This document shows, piece after piece, positions 16,886 to 25,465 of a stretch of DNA of 64,000 nt. How positions within the stretch are numbered: position 1 is the first letter of the stretch; the number at the start of each line of letters is the position of its first letter. The stretch spans positions 744,001 to 808,000 of the forward strand of contig NZ_JAJVKV010000004.1 in NCBI RefSeq assembly GCF_024198175.1, in the 5' to 3' direction. The position numbers and the translations under genes were made by a program. This DNA comes from Pyxidicoccus xibeiensis. GTDB lineage: Bacteria; Myxococcota; Myxococcia; Myxococcales; Myxococcaceae. The notes beneath the pieces are model-generated. The model was not told the DNA's origin. It did no database searches and worked only from the letters and a program-made list of their open reading frames with translations.

Positions 16886-17767
16886 ATGGCGAGGAAGCGC
16901 ATTGGCGAGCTGCTGTTGGAGCAGCGGGCGATCAGCGTTGCGCAGCTCGAGGCGGGGCTGGCGGCGCACCGCAAATCCGGGCAGCGACTGGGGGCCACTC
17001 TCATCGCGCAGGGGGCGATCACGGAGGCGACGCTCGCGGGCGTGCTGAGCCAGGCCCTGGGGTTGCAGCAGGTGGACCTGGCGGCAGTCACTCCCGAGTG
17101 GGCGGCGGTGCACCTGCTGCGGGCCCGCTTCTGCGAGCAGCACGATTTGTTCCCCTACGCGCTGGAGAGCGTGGGCGGGCGGCGGCAGCTCGTGGTGGCG
17201 ATGAGTGATCCGCTCAACGTGACGGCGGTGGAGGAGATCGAGTTCACCAGCGGACTCAAGGTGAACGTGCGCGTGGCGGCCCTGTCGGCGGTGCGCAGCG
17301 CGATTCTGCGCTACTACCACAAGGTTCCGGTGGCCGCGGCGAACACCGCAGCCACGGCGGCGCCGGGCGCGTCCCGGCCCGCGCCTGTGAAGCCGCTCGT
17401 CGCGCCCCCCGTGCAGAAGGCCCGGGCGGCGCCGCCCCCGGAGGAGGACGACGACGAGGTCATCGTCGGAGAGGAGCTGCCTCCGGGAGAGACCACGCAG
17501 CGCACGTCCCTGGCGGAGCTGATCCGCGAGCGGGAGGAGCAGCGCAAGCAGCGGCGGGGGCAGGCGACCGCGAAGCCGAAGCCGGCGGCGAGCGGCGGTG
17601 GCGTGCTGGACGACCTGGACTTCCTCTTCGGGCAGGCTCGCGAGGACCCGGACCGCATCGAGGAGCTGGAGCGCAAGTTCTGGGCGCTGATGCGCATCAT
17701 GGCGCGCAAGGGGCTGCTGACGAAGGACGAGTTCACCCGCGAGCTGGACGACGAGGGCGAGCGCTGA
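16886..17767 (+). CDS. Stand-alone MshEN (GspE N-terminal) domain protein
   Basis: A 293-residue protein with an MshEN/GspE-N domain (about residues 4-150) but no secretion ATPase. Two 24-residue helical motifs begin at Arg5 (KRIGELLLEQRAI) and Arg34 (QRLGATLIAQGAI); the second matches the RLGxxLxxxGxI c-di-GMP-binding consensus fully, the first has Arg where Gly is expected. After a Pro/Ala linker and an acidic stretch (PEEDDDEVIVGEE) come a charged helix (LIREREEQRKQRRG) and a helical C-terminal domain (LERKFWALMRIMARKGLLTK). It looks like a c-di-GMP receptor or adaptor. It is divergent from aglRQS and so might link second-messenger level to motility; that is inference. The ATG at 16886 is the first coding-like start. 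Confidence 0.85.
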   Translation: MARKRIGELLLEQRAISVAQLEAGLAAHRKSGQRLGATLIAQGAITEATLAGVLSQALGLQQVDLAAVTPEWAAVHLLRARFCEQHDLFPYALESVGGRRQLVVAMSDPLNVTAVEEIEFTSGLKVNVRVAALSAVRSAILRYYHKVPVAAANTAATAAPGASRPAPVKPLVAPPVQKARAAPPPEEDDDEVIVGEELPPGETTQRTSLAELIREREEQRKQRRGQATAKPKPAASGGGVLDDLDFLFGQAREDPDRIEELERKFWALMRIMARKGLLTKDEFTRELDDEGER

Positions 17768-17770
17768 GGC

Positions 17771-18124
17771 TCATCGGCGTCGGGAGGCGCGCTGAGCGAG
17801 CGCGCCCAGACCGAGCGCGACGCCCCCACAGGACGCCAGCCCCAGGAACACGGAGCCCACCCACTCGCCCTTCCGGGCCACCCTCTCCCGGTGCTGCCGC
17901 TGGTGGTCGGCCGTGCTCATGACGGCCGAGGTGCAGTTGCCACCCGTGCAGGTCGTCACGAGGACGGGCTCGCTGGCGACAGGCGGCGCGACGGGCTGGA
18001 AGTCGCCACTCCAACGGGCCCCCATCCCGACGTAGAGGCCGAGGAGCAGGACCGGTGCCCCGAGGGCCATGAGCAGTCCACCCGCCCGGCGGAGCCACGT
18101 CGAGGCGGTGGAAGGGGCCGTCAC
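17771..18124 (-). CDS. Hypothetical two-helix membrane protein
   Basis: A 117-residue protein with a first membrane helix GGLLMALGAPVLLLGLYVGM, an external loop with two cysteines (TTCTGGNC) and a second helix GSVFLGLASCGGVALGLGAL, ending AQRASRRR. The basic ends suggest both termini face the cytoplasm, with the cysteine loop outside, possibly disulfide-bonded. Not recognised. It is convergent with the MshEN gene (3 bp between stops) and divergent from the Ada-AlkA gene. Confidence 0.65.
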   Translation of the reverse strand: MTAPSTASTWLRRAGGLLMALGAPVLLLGLYVGMGARWSGDFQPVAPPVASEPVLVTTCTGGNCTSAVMSTADHQRQHRERVARKGEWVGSVFLGLASCGGVALGLGALAQRASRRR

Positions 18125-18300
18125 GGCTCGAGTCTACGTCACGCCGTCCTGGGTTCCCCACGGACGAGCCGTGACACCCGGGCCCGCTCCGTGCGTCCAG
18201 CACGCATGGCTCCACGTGGTTTCCTGTGCCACGCTCGGACGGGGTGTCCATGTCCGAAAACCGCGAGAGCGCATCCGGGCGACGTGAGAAGAGTCCGCGC

Positions 18301-20028
18301 ATGGACCTGCTCGACCGCGACGCGTGCTACCGCGCCCTCCAGACCCGCGATGCGCGGTTCGATGGACGGCTGTTCGTCGGGGTGACCTCGACGGGCATCT
18401 ACTGCCGCCCCATCTGCCCCGCACGCACCGCGAGCTTCAAGAACTGCCGCTTCTATGCGTCGGCCGCCGCCGCGCAGGAGGAGGGCTTCCGGCCGTGCCT
18501 GCGCTGCCGCCCCGAGACGGCGCCGGACCTGGCCTCCTGGAATGGAACTTCCAGCACCGTCTCCCGGGCCCTGGCGCTCATCGCGGACGGTGGCCTGGAC
18601 GGGGGTGAGGCGGGAGTCGACGCGCTGGCCGAGCGCCTGGGCGTGGGCGGGAGACAGCTCCGCCGACTGTTCAAGCAGCACCTGGGGGCGTCGCCCATCG
18701 CCGTCGAACAGACGCGGCGCGTGCTCTTCGCCAAGCAGCTCCTCCAGGAGACGCGGATGCCCATGGCGGAGGTGGCGCTCGCGTCCGGATTCGGCAGCGT
18801 CCGGCGCTTCAACGAGACGTTCCATGACCTGTTCCACCGTCCGCCGCGAGAGCTGCGCCGCAAGGCCCAGACGGAGCTTCCGGAGGGCTCCGTCGCGGAG
18901 GCAGGTGTCACACTGCGACTTCGCTACCGGCCACCGTATGACTGGCCCGCGATGCTCGCGTACCTGGAGGCGCGCGCCATCGATGGCGTGGAGCAGGTTG
19001 CAGCCGGGAGCTACCGGCGCACCGTGGCGCATGAGGGCAGGCTCGGCACCGTGGAGGTGCGCCACGAGCCTGCGCGGGACAACCTGGTGGTGACGGTCCG
19101 CTTCCCGAGCGTGAAAGCCCTGCCGGCCATCCTGGCCCGCGTGCGGCGGGTGTTCGACGTGGGTGCGGACATCGAGGCCATTGGTGCCCACCTCTCGCGA
19201 GACCCGTTCCTGGCGCCCCTGCTGGCGCAGCGGCCCGGCCTGCGTGCACCGGGAGGGTGGGACGGCTTCGAGCTCGCGGTACGCGCCATCCTCGGCCAGC
19301 AGGTCACCGTCGTCGCCGCGCGCCGGCTCGCGGGCCAGCTGGTGGCGCTGTGTGGTGAGCCCCTTCCCGCTCCCGCGAGCCTCCACGCGAGGCTGACGCG
19401 CGCGTTTCCTTCCGCCGAGCAGGTGGCCAGGGCCGACCTGGGTGCGCTCGGCATGCCCTCGGCTCGGAGGGCCTCGCTCAAGGCGCTGGCGGAGGCGGCG
19501 CTCGCGGACCCCCACCTGTTCCGCCCCTCCGGCACCGTGGAGGAGGCGATTGCGCGGCTGCGCGCGATTCGGGGCGTGGGCGAGTGGACGGCGCAGTACA
19601 TCGCGCTGCGCGCGCTGCGGGAGACAGACGCGTTTCCCGCCAGTGACATCGCGCTGCTCAGGGGCGCGGCGAACGGGGCGGGTGAGCGGCCGACACCCGA
19701 GGACCTGCTCCAGCGTGCCGAGCCATGGCGGCCCTGGCGGGCCTACGCCGCGCAGCACCTGTGGGCCGCGGACGCCGCCGGAGCGCGTCCGAGAGAAAGT
19801 CCCCTCCTGGTTGACCTCCCGTCTCCGAGCATCGACCGCACCACAGCGCACGCGCCGCGAGAGTCCGTCATGGGAGAGGCCATGCCTGCCCATCGCGACG
19901 GCACCGCAGCGCCGAAGCGGAGGAGCCAGCGCCGGAGGCCCGTCATGGCTGAGGCATTGTCGCCACTCATGGACAGCACCACCCTGCCGAAGGGAACGCG
20001 CGTTCCACCGGAGGCCCGTCATGGCTGA
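18301..20028 (+). CDS. alkA: Ada-type regulator / AlkA DNA glycosylase fusion
   Basis: A 575-residue bifunctional alkylation-response protein. Residues 1-75 are the Ada N-terminal zinc domain (YCRPICPARTASF, FRPCLRCRP: four cysteines, one the phosphotriester methyl acceptor). AraC-type helix-turn-helix domains follow (VDALAERLGVGGRQLRRLFK; PMAEVALASGFGSVRRFNET), then an AlkA N-terminal domain and an HhH-GPD glycosylase with GVGEWTAQYIALRALRE and catalytic Asp in FPASDIALLR. The last 60 or so residues are an odd tail made of degenerate copies of the ogt start region (see the repeat at 19807). GAGAAGAG precedes the ATG at 18301; in-frame ATGs at 18226 and 18250 would lengthen it. It overlaps ogt by 8 bp. 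Likely autoregulated by methylation, as in Ada. Confidence 0.9.
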   Translation: MDLLDRDACYRALQTRDARFDGRLFVGVTSTGIYCRPICPARTASFKNCRFYASAAAAQEEGFRPCLRCRPETAPDLASWNGTSSTVSRALALIADGGLDGGEAGVDALAERLGVGGRQLRRLFKQHLGASPIAVEQTRRVLFAKQLLQETRMPMAEVALASGFGSVRRFNETFHDLFHRPPRELRRKAQTELPEGSVAEAGVTLRLRYRPPYDWPAMLAYLEARAIDGVEQVAAGSYRRTVAHEGRLGTVEVRHEPARDNLVVTVRFPSVKALPAILARVRRVFDVGADIEAIGAHLSRDPFLAPLLAQRPGLRAPGGWDGFELAVRAILGQQVTVVAARRLAGQLVALCGEPLPAPASLHARLTRAFPSAEQVARADLGALGMPSARRASLKALAEAALADPHLFRPSGTVEEAIARLRAIRGVGEWTAQYIALRALRETDAFPASDIALLRGAANGAGERPTPEDLLQRAEPWRPWRAYAAQHLWAADAAGARPRESPLLVDLPSPSIDRTTAHAPRESVMGEAMPAHRDGTAAPKRRSQRRRPVMAEALSPLMDSTTLPKGTRVPPEARHG

Positions 20029-20046
20029 GCCCCTGCGTCTGCTCAT
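19807..20046 (+). repeat. Degenerate tandem copies of the ogt start region
   Basis: Four related units begin at 19807 (with CTG for ATG), 19870, 19945 and 20021, spaced 63, 75 and 76 bp. Units three and four share GGAGGCCCGTCATGGCTGAG exactly, and units one and four share CATCGACCG at the same offset (23 bases from the start position). Unit four is the true ogt start; the first three are in frame with alkA and encode its C-terminal tail. The pattern suggests serial duplication of the alkA/ogt junction followed by divergence. Confidence 0.75.
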
Positions 20047-20569
20047 CGACCGGACCGACACGCCGATAGGCGAGCTGGTCATCGTCGCGGACCGAGAAGG
20101 CCGGCTGCGCGCCGTCGACTGGACCGACTACGAGTCCCGCCTCCAGCGGCTGCTGCGCCTGCACTATGGCGAGCACGGCTTCGCGCTGGAGCCGGCACGG
20201 AATCCCGGAGGCCTCACGAAGGTGATGGCCGCCTACTTCGAGGGAGACCTCGGCGTCATCTCCCGCCTGCCAGTGGAGACGGGCGGCACGCCCTTCCAGC
20301 GCACGGTCTGGGCCGCGCTGCGTGACATCCCCTGCGGCGCCACCGTCTCCTACTCCGAGCTGGCGAAGCGAATCGACCGCCCCGCCGCCGTGCGGGCCGT
20401 GGGCCTCGCGAACGGCGCGAACCCGGTGGGCATCGTCGTCCCGTGCCACCGCGTGGTGGGAGCCAACGGCTCTCTCACCGGCTACGGAGGCGGCCTCGAG
20501 CGGAAGCGCTGGCTGCTCGCCCACGAATCCCGGGCACATCCGGGTGCGCGGCAGGCGTCTGCCCGTTAG
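20021..20569 (+). CDS. ogt: Methylated-DNA--protein-cysteine methyltransferase
   Basis: A 182-residue O6-alkylguanine-DNA alkyltransferase. The active-site motif VVPCHRVVGANG puts the acceptor Cys at residue 142; GLANGANP and the helix-turn-helix stretch VSYSELAKRIDRPAAVRAVG are the usual DNA-binding elements. It transfers the alkyl group irreversibly to itself. Its start lies inside the upstream gene (8-bp overlap, different frame), and the upstream SD-like GGAGG is itself part of the duplicated unit. It supplies the Ada C-terminal activity missing from the neighbouring Ada-AlkA fusion. Confidence 0.93.
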   Translation: MAEPLRLLIDRTDTPIGELVIVADREGRLRAVDWTDYESRLQRLLRLHYGEHGFALEPARNPGGLTKVMAAYFEGDLGVISRLPVETGGTPFQRTVWAALRDIPCGATVSYSELAKRIDRPAAVRAVGLANGANPVGIVVPCHRVVGANGSLTGYGGGLERKRWLLAHESRAHPGARQASAR

Positions 20570-20637
20570 CTCCTCGCCCCACCTCCGAGCCTCCAGCGGC
20601 GTCGGAAGTCTTCAATCACTCTCAACGGAGATGCTTC

Positions 20638-21453
20638 ATGACCTCACACGCCTCCAAGAACGCGCAGGTGTTTCGCCAGCTTCACGCCGAAGGGCTGTTG
20701 CTCCTCGCCAACGCCTGGGACGCGGGGACCGCGCGAGTCATCGAGAGCCAGGGCGCGAAGGCCCTCGCCACCACCAGCGCCGGCGTCGCGTGGGCTCACG
20801 GCTACATGGACGGAGACGCGTTGCCGGTGAAGCTGCTGGTCGCCACCGTGGCGGCAATCACCCGCGTGACGAAGGTACCGCTCACCGTGGACGTGGAGGG
20901 CGGCTACTCGAGCGACCCCGCCGCCGTGGGCGAAGCCATCGCCGCGGTCATCGACGCGGGCGCGGTGGGCATCAACCTCGAGGACGGTGGGGGAGCCCCG
21001 GAGCTGCTGAGCGCCAAGATTGAGGCCGTGAAGCGCACGGCCGCCCGGCTCGGCGTGGACCTGTTCGTGAACGCCCGCACGGACGTCTATCTGCGCGGCC
21101 TGGCCCCCAAGGGGCGCCAGGTCGAGGAGGCGCTGGCGCGTGCCGAGCGCTACCGCGCCGCCGGAGCCGATGGCCTCTTCGTGCCGGGAGTGACGGACGC
21201 CGCCGAAATCCGGGCCCTCGCCTCGGGGACGAAGCTCCCGCTGAACGTCATGGCGAGGCCCGGCCTGCCAACCGTGGCGGAGCTCCAGGCGCTGGGAGTC
21301 CGCCGGCTGAGCGCGGGCTCCGGCATCGCCCAGGCGGTGTTCGGCAGGACGGCCTCGCTGGCCGCCGCCTTCCTCCGTGACGGAGCCACCGCGCCGCTGG
21401 GCGAGGGCGCACTGCCCTACCCCGAGCTCAACGCGCTGATGACGGGCCGCTGA
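20638..21453 (+). CDS. Isocitrate lyase/phosphoenolpyruvate mutase family protein
   Basis: A 271-residue TIM-barrel enzyme of the PEP mutase/isocitrate lyase superfamily: LLLANAWDAGTARVIESQGA, then TVDVEGGYSSDP (metal-site Asp/Glu region), GINLEDGG and FVNARTDVYLRG. It lacks the isocitrate lyase KKCGH motif, so a C-C or P-C bond enzyme, such as an oxaloacetate hydrolase-like or methylisocitrate lyase-like activity, is possible. The substrate cannot be read. ACGGAG lies 7 bases before the ATG. It is 68 bp after ogt on the same strand, probably one operon; its link to DNA alkylation repair is unknown. Confidence 0.85.
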   Translation: MTSHASKNAQVFRQLHAEGLLLLANAWDAGTARVIESQGAKALATTSAGVAWAHGYMDGDALPVKLLVATVAAITRVTKVPLTVDVEGGYSSDPAAVGEAIAAVIDAGAVGINLEDGGGAPELLSAKIEAVKRTAARLGVDLFVNARTDVYLRGLAPKGRQVEEALARAERYRAAGADGLFVPGVTDAAEIRALASGTKLPLNVMARPGLPTVAELQALGVRRLSAGSGIAQAVFGRTASLAAAFLRDGATAPLGEGALPYPELNALMTGR

Positions 21454-21498
21454 GGCCGGAGCCCGTCCTCCAGGCCCAGGGACAGCGGCCCCCGCGTC

Positions 21499-23415
21499 TC
21501 AGCCCACCGCCAGCGGCAGCCGCACGGTGAACGTGGTGCCAGCACCGACGCAGCTCTCCACGGTGAGCCGTCCACCGTGGTTCTCCACAATCCCCTGGCA
21601 GATGGACAGCCCCAGGCCGGTGCCCTTCCCCTCCGGCTTGGTGGTGAAGAACGGCTCGAAGATCTTCTGCAGGTGCTTGGGGTCGATGCCCGTGCCGGTG
21701 TCGCGCACCGTCACCACCGCGTCCTGACCGTCCTTCCCCGTGGTCAGGTACACCGCGCCGCCCGGCTGCATCGCGTGGCAGGCGTTGGTGATGAGGTTGA
21801 CGAACACCTGCACCAGGTTCGCGCGCACCGCGGACAGCGGCGGCAGCTCCGAGTACTCGCGGTGCACGCTGACGCGCGCCTGCGCCACCACGTGCTCGCA
21901 GAAGCCCACCGCCATGTCCACCACGGCGTTGAGCTGCACCTTCTCCGGCTTGTCCTGCGCCGGCCGCGCGTAGCTCACCAAATCTCGCGTGAAGCGCAGG
22001 ATGCGGTGGCTGCTCTCGAGAATCTTCTTCAGCTTCTCCTGGTCCGCCGGGTTCGCCCCCGGCGTCGTCCGAGAGCGCTGCAGCAGCGCGTCCGCGTACG
22101 TCGCCACCGCCGTCATCGGGTTGTTGATTTCGTGCACCACGCTGGCGGCGAGCTGGCCGATGGAGGCCAGCTTCTCCGCGTGGATGATGCGCTTCTCCAG
22201 CTCCTTCACCACGGTGATGTCCTGGCCGATGGCGATGACGCCTTCGACTTCACCGTGCTGGGTGAGCATGGAGGAGGTGGCGAACGACACGCGCACCTCG
22301 CCGCCGTCGCGGGCCAGCAGCCGCGTCTCGAAGCTGTTCACCGACTCGCCGCGCATCGCCGACGCGATGACCTGTGTCAGCCGCAGGTGCTCGCTCTCCG
22401 GCACCAGCCAGAACAGGTCCTTGCCCAGCACGTCTTCCTTCCGGAAGCCGGTGAGCGCGCTGATGGCCTGGTTGAAGACCACCACCTGCTTGTCCCGGCT
22501 CGCCACCAGGATGAGGGCGTTGGCCTTCTCCAGCAGGTCCTCCAGGTACTTGCGGACGAAGGTCAGCTCGTCGATGAGCTTCGCGTTCTTCACCGCCACG
22601 GCCACCTGGTTGGCCAGCTGCAGGAGCACGCGCTCGTCGTGCTGCACGTCCGCGTCGAAGCCCTCCGGGTACTCCATGTTGACGGCGCCGAAGAGCTGCC
22701 CGCTCGCCACCAGCGGCGCGCTCACCCCGTGGGTGCTGCCCTCGAACAGCAGCGGCACCTCGCTGAGCACCGCCACCCGGCCCGCGGGCAGCGCCGCCTG
22801 CGACAGGTTCGTCTTGTCCACCGCGCGCTGGAGCAGCGCCAGCGGCTCGTGCGCGCCCTCCTTCAGCCGGCCCTCCGCATAGAGCGACGTCAGCCCGCCG
22901 GTGCGCGCGTCGGTAATCCGGATGCAGAACGAGCGCCCGGGGAACAGCTCCTTCACCCCGCGCGCCACCGCCGCGACCAGCTCCTCCTCGCCACCCGACT
23001 CGGCCACGCTGCGGCCCAGATCCAGCAGCACGCTCTCCGTGCGCGCCTGCTCCAGCAGGGCCCGCTCCGCCACCACCAGCCGGTTGCGCGCCAGCTCCGG
23101 CTCGTTGCGCGCGCGCACCGCCACCACGTCCCCACGCCGCGACAGCGTCAACACCACGCCGGCCAGGTCGGACAGGAGCTCCACGTCACAGCTGCCACCA
23201 TCCGAGGGAGCGCTGGCGCCCGTCAGCGCACGCGCCACGTCATCCACGGACACGTGGTGGTCCGCACAGAAGCGGCGGAAGGCCTCGTTGACGGCCACCA
23301 ACCTCAGGTTGGGGTCGCACATGGCCGCGGGCGCGTCGAGCGCCTCGAAGAAGGCCTGGAAGGACTCGGGCGAGGGGCCGCCGGGAATGCGCACGACGCG
23401 AGGCTCAGTCTTCAT
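21499..23415 (-). CDS. PAS-GAF-PAS sensor histidine kinase
   Basis: A 638-residue soluble kinase. A PAS-like domain (about 15-70; MCDPNLRLVAVNEAFRRF), a GAF domain (about 125-270; GVSAPLVASGQLFGAVNMEY), a second PAS (about 285-400; ILVASRDKQVVVFNQAISAL), HisKA with His in SVVHEINNPMTAV, and a complete HATPase (NLITNACHAMQPGG, DTGTGIDPK, GKGTGLGLSI). No membrane helix is present, so it senses a cytoplasmic signal. Its first 11 bp overlap the end of the upstream gene, which encodes a kinase-like protein without an ATPase domain; the two products probably work together. Confidence 0.92.
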   Translation of the reverse strand: MKTEPRVVRIPGGPSPESFQAFFEALDAPAAMCDPNLRLVAVNEAFRRFCADHHVSVDDVARALTGASAPSDGGSCDVELLSDLAGVVLTLSRRGDVVAVRARNEPELARNRLVVAERALLEQARTESVLLDLGRSVAESGGEEELVAAVARGVKELFPGRSFCIRITDARTGGLTSLYAEGRLKEGAHEPLALLQRAVDKTNLSQAALPAGRVAVLSEVPLLFEGSTHGVSAPLVASGQLFGAVNMEYPEGFDADVQHDERVLLQLANQVAVAVKNAKLIDELTFVRKYLEDLLEKANALILVASRDKQVVVFNQAISALTGFRKEDVLGKDLFWLVPESEHLRLTQVIASAMRGESVNSFETRLLARDGGEVRVSFATSSMLTQHGEVEGVIAIGQDITVVKELEKRIIHAEKLASIGQLAASVVHEINNPMTAVATYADALLQRSRTTPGANPADQEKLKKILESSHRILRFTRDLVSYARPAQDKPEKVQLNAVVDMAVGFCEHVVAQARVSVHREYSELPPLSAVRANLVQVFVNLITNACHAMQPGGAVYLTTGKDGQDAVVTVRDTGTGIDPKHLQKIFEPFFTTKPEGKGTGLGLSICQGIVENHGGRLTVESCVGAGTTFTVRLPLAVG

Positions 23416-25465
23416 GGGAGGAGGCCTTGTCCAGGTCGAGAATCTGCTGCGCCCCCATGTACGACTTCGTCTCGTAGCGGGTGATCTTCCCGATCTTCCG
23501 CACGATCTCCGCCATGCGCTCCGCCTCGCGGTAGATGATGTCCACCGGCTTCCAGGCGAAGTCCTCCTCCTTCAGCTTCCGCTTGAGCAGCTCCGCGTAG
23601 CCCATCACCGAGGTGAGCGGCTGGTTCAGCTCGTGCGCGGCCGTGCCGGCGAGCGCGACGATGACGGCGCTCTTCTCGCTCTCCTCCAGCCGCGTCTCCA
23701 CGTCCGACAGCTTGCGCTCCAGCTGCATCCGGGCGCGCAGGTCCGTGAAGATGCCCACGCTGAACACCTCACGGCCGCCCTCGTAGACGATGGAGGCCGT
23801 CATGTTCACCGGCACCCGCTCCCCGGAGCGGTGCACCAGCTCCTCGCGGGTGAGGGACAGCCGGCCCTTGCCGCCATGCTCCGGGCTGCGAATCATGCCC
23901 ATGATGCGGCGGGCGACCCCGGGCGGATAGAGCTGGTCCACGGTGAGGCCGCCCAGGGCCTCCTGCGACGTGTAGCCGCACATCGCCTCCGCGCCCTTGT
24001 TGAAGAGGATGATGCGCCCCTTCAGGTCCGCCGCGATGATGGCGTCCACCGACGAGTCGATGAGCCGCTCCAGGAAGTCCTTCGTCTGGCGCAGCTCGTA
24101 CTCCAGCTTGCGCGCGTCCGTGACGTCCCGGAAGGAGAGGATGGTGGCGGCGTCCTCGTCCCGCAGCGGCGCGGCGGACATGGACAGCGTCAGGCGGCGG
24201 CCCGCGGGGGTGTTCACCTCCACGTCCACGCCGGAGCGGGCCTCGCCGCGCGACGCGGTGGTCACCAGCTCCATCAGCACGCACTCGTCCACCGGCTGCG
24301 TCACCTGGTGCAGGTGGCGGCCCCGCGCGTCCGGCGCGGGCATGTCCAGCATGGCCGCGCCCGACGGGTTGAGCGACAGCACGCACGCCTTGTCGTCGAG
24401 GATGGCCACGCCCTCGCTGACGTGCGCGAAGAAGAGCTGGTAGGGCTTGAACGACGCCGCCTGCTCCTCGGCGGCCAGGCGGGCCGTCTTCTCCGCCTCC
24501 GTCTGCCCGCGCACGGACTGGAGCACGGACGCGTTGCGCAGCGCCACCGCGGTGGCATGCGCCACGGTGGTGAGGAACTCGATTTCCCGCGAGGTGAAGG
24601 TCCGCCGCGTCCCCGCCGCGCGCAAGAGCAGCACGCCGCGCACCTGGCCGCGGATGGGCAGGGGCAGCGCGGCAATCGCGTGGATGCCCCGCGCGGCCAC
24701 GGCCCGGCGCTCCACGTCCCCCAGCAGCGGGTGGGTGGGCGCCTCCTGCATGACCACGGGCTTGCCGGTGCGCATCACCTCGCGAATCTCGGGGTAGCGC
24801 GACAGCTCGATGCGCAGGTCCTTGAGGGTCGGGTCGTCGCTGGCGGCGACGATGATGCCCTCGTCGGCGTTGCGGCCGAGCATCACCAGCGTGGCGCGGG
24901 CGATGTCCAGCTTCTCCGCCAGCCGGCGGGTGACGCCGTGCAGGAGCGCCTCCACGTCGGAGGTCTCCGCGTAGTCCGCCGTCAGCTCCAGCAGGAGGGC
25001 CAGGTCTGTCTGCCCGCGCTCCTGCTCCTCGCGCTCCAGGCAGCGCTCGGCGGCGCACTGGAGCCGCCAGGCGAGCTCGTGGACGACCACCGGCACGCAG
25101 AGGACGTCCGCGGGCTTGAGGGCCTCCGCGGCGGCGAAGCCCGCCTCCCCCGGCTCCGTCAGGACGACCAGGGCGAGGGAGGAGGCCCGGGGGTCCTCAC
25201 GCAGGGCCCGCAGCGAGGACTCGCTGCCGGGCACGGTGAGGTCCACCAGCGCGAGGGAGGCGCCTTCCAGGCCATCCACCACCCGCAATCCCGCACGTGC
25301 CGCCGAGGCGGTCAGCGCCTCACGCGCGGGCGAATTGGGGGGCACCAGGGTGATGCCCAGAGCGAATTCCAGCGAGGACGGCACGGGGGAGGTGGGGTCC
25401 AGGGGAGATGGGGAACCCCACTCTACACGCCCTGGCGGCTCAGGGGCAGTCAGACTCGAAGGCAC
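23405..25465 (-). CDS. GAF-PAS-PAS protein with HisKA but no ATPase domain
   Basis: A 686-residue signalling protein. A pseudo-receiver (about 40-140; LRVVDGLEGASLALVDLTVP, missing the usual acidic cluster) precedes a GAF domain (about 150-310), two PAS domains (about 325-440 and 450-570) and a HisKA dimerisation domain with His in TAAHELNQPLTSVMGYAELL. The protein stops shortly after that helix pair (ending LDKASSHED), so the HATPase catalytic domain is entirely absent. It overlaps the next gene, a full kinase, by 11 bp. The histidine could be phosphorylated in trans by that kinase, or the protein could modulate it as a heterodimer. The in-frame ATG at 25465 is the first; the N-terminal 30 residues are low complexity. 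Confidence 0.88.
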   Translation of the reverse strand: MPSSLTAPEPPGRVEWGSPSPLDPTSPVPSSLEFALGITLVPPNSPAREALTASAARAGLRVVDGLEGASLALVDLTVPGSESSLRALREDPRASSLALVVLTEPGEAGFAAAEALKPADVLCVPVVVHELAWRLQCAAERCLEREEQERGQTDLALLLELTADYAETSDVEALLHGVTRRLAEKLDIARATLVMLGRNADEGIIVAASDDPTLKDLRIELSRYPEIREVMRTGKPVVMQEAPTHPLLGDVERRAVAARGIHAIAALPLPIRGQVRGVLLLRAAGTRRTFTSREIEFLTTVAHATAVALRNASVLQSVRGQTEAEKTARLAAEEQAASFKPYQLFFAHVSEGVAILDDKACVLSLNPSGAAMLDMPAPDARGRHLHQVTQPVDECVLMELVTTASRGEARSGVDVEVNTPAGRRLTLSMSAAPLRDEDAATILSFRDVTDARKLEYELRQTKDFLERLIDSSVDAIIAADLKGRIILFNKGAEAMCGYTSQEALGGLTVDQLYPPGVARRIMGMIRSPEHGGKGRLSLTREELVHRSGERVPVNMTASIVYEGGREVFSVGIFTDLRARMQLERKLSDVETRLEESEKSAVIVALAGTAAHELNQPLTSVMGYAELLKRKLKEEDFAWKPVDIIYREAERMAEIVRKIGKITRYETKSYMGAQQILDLDKASSHED

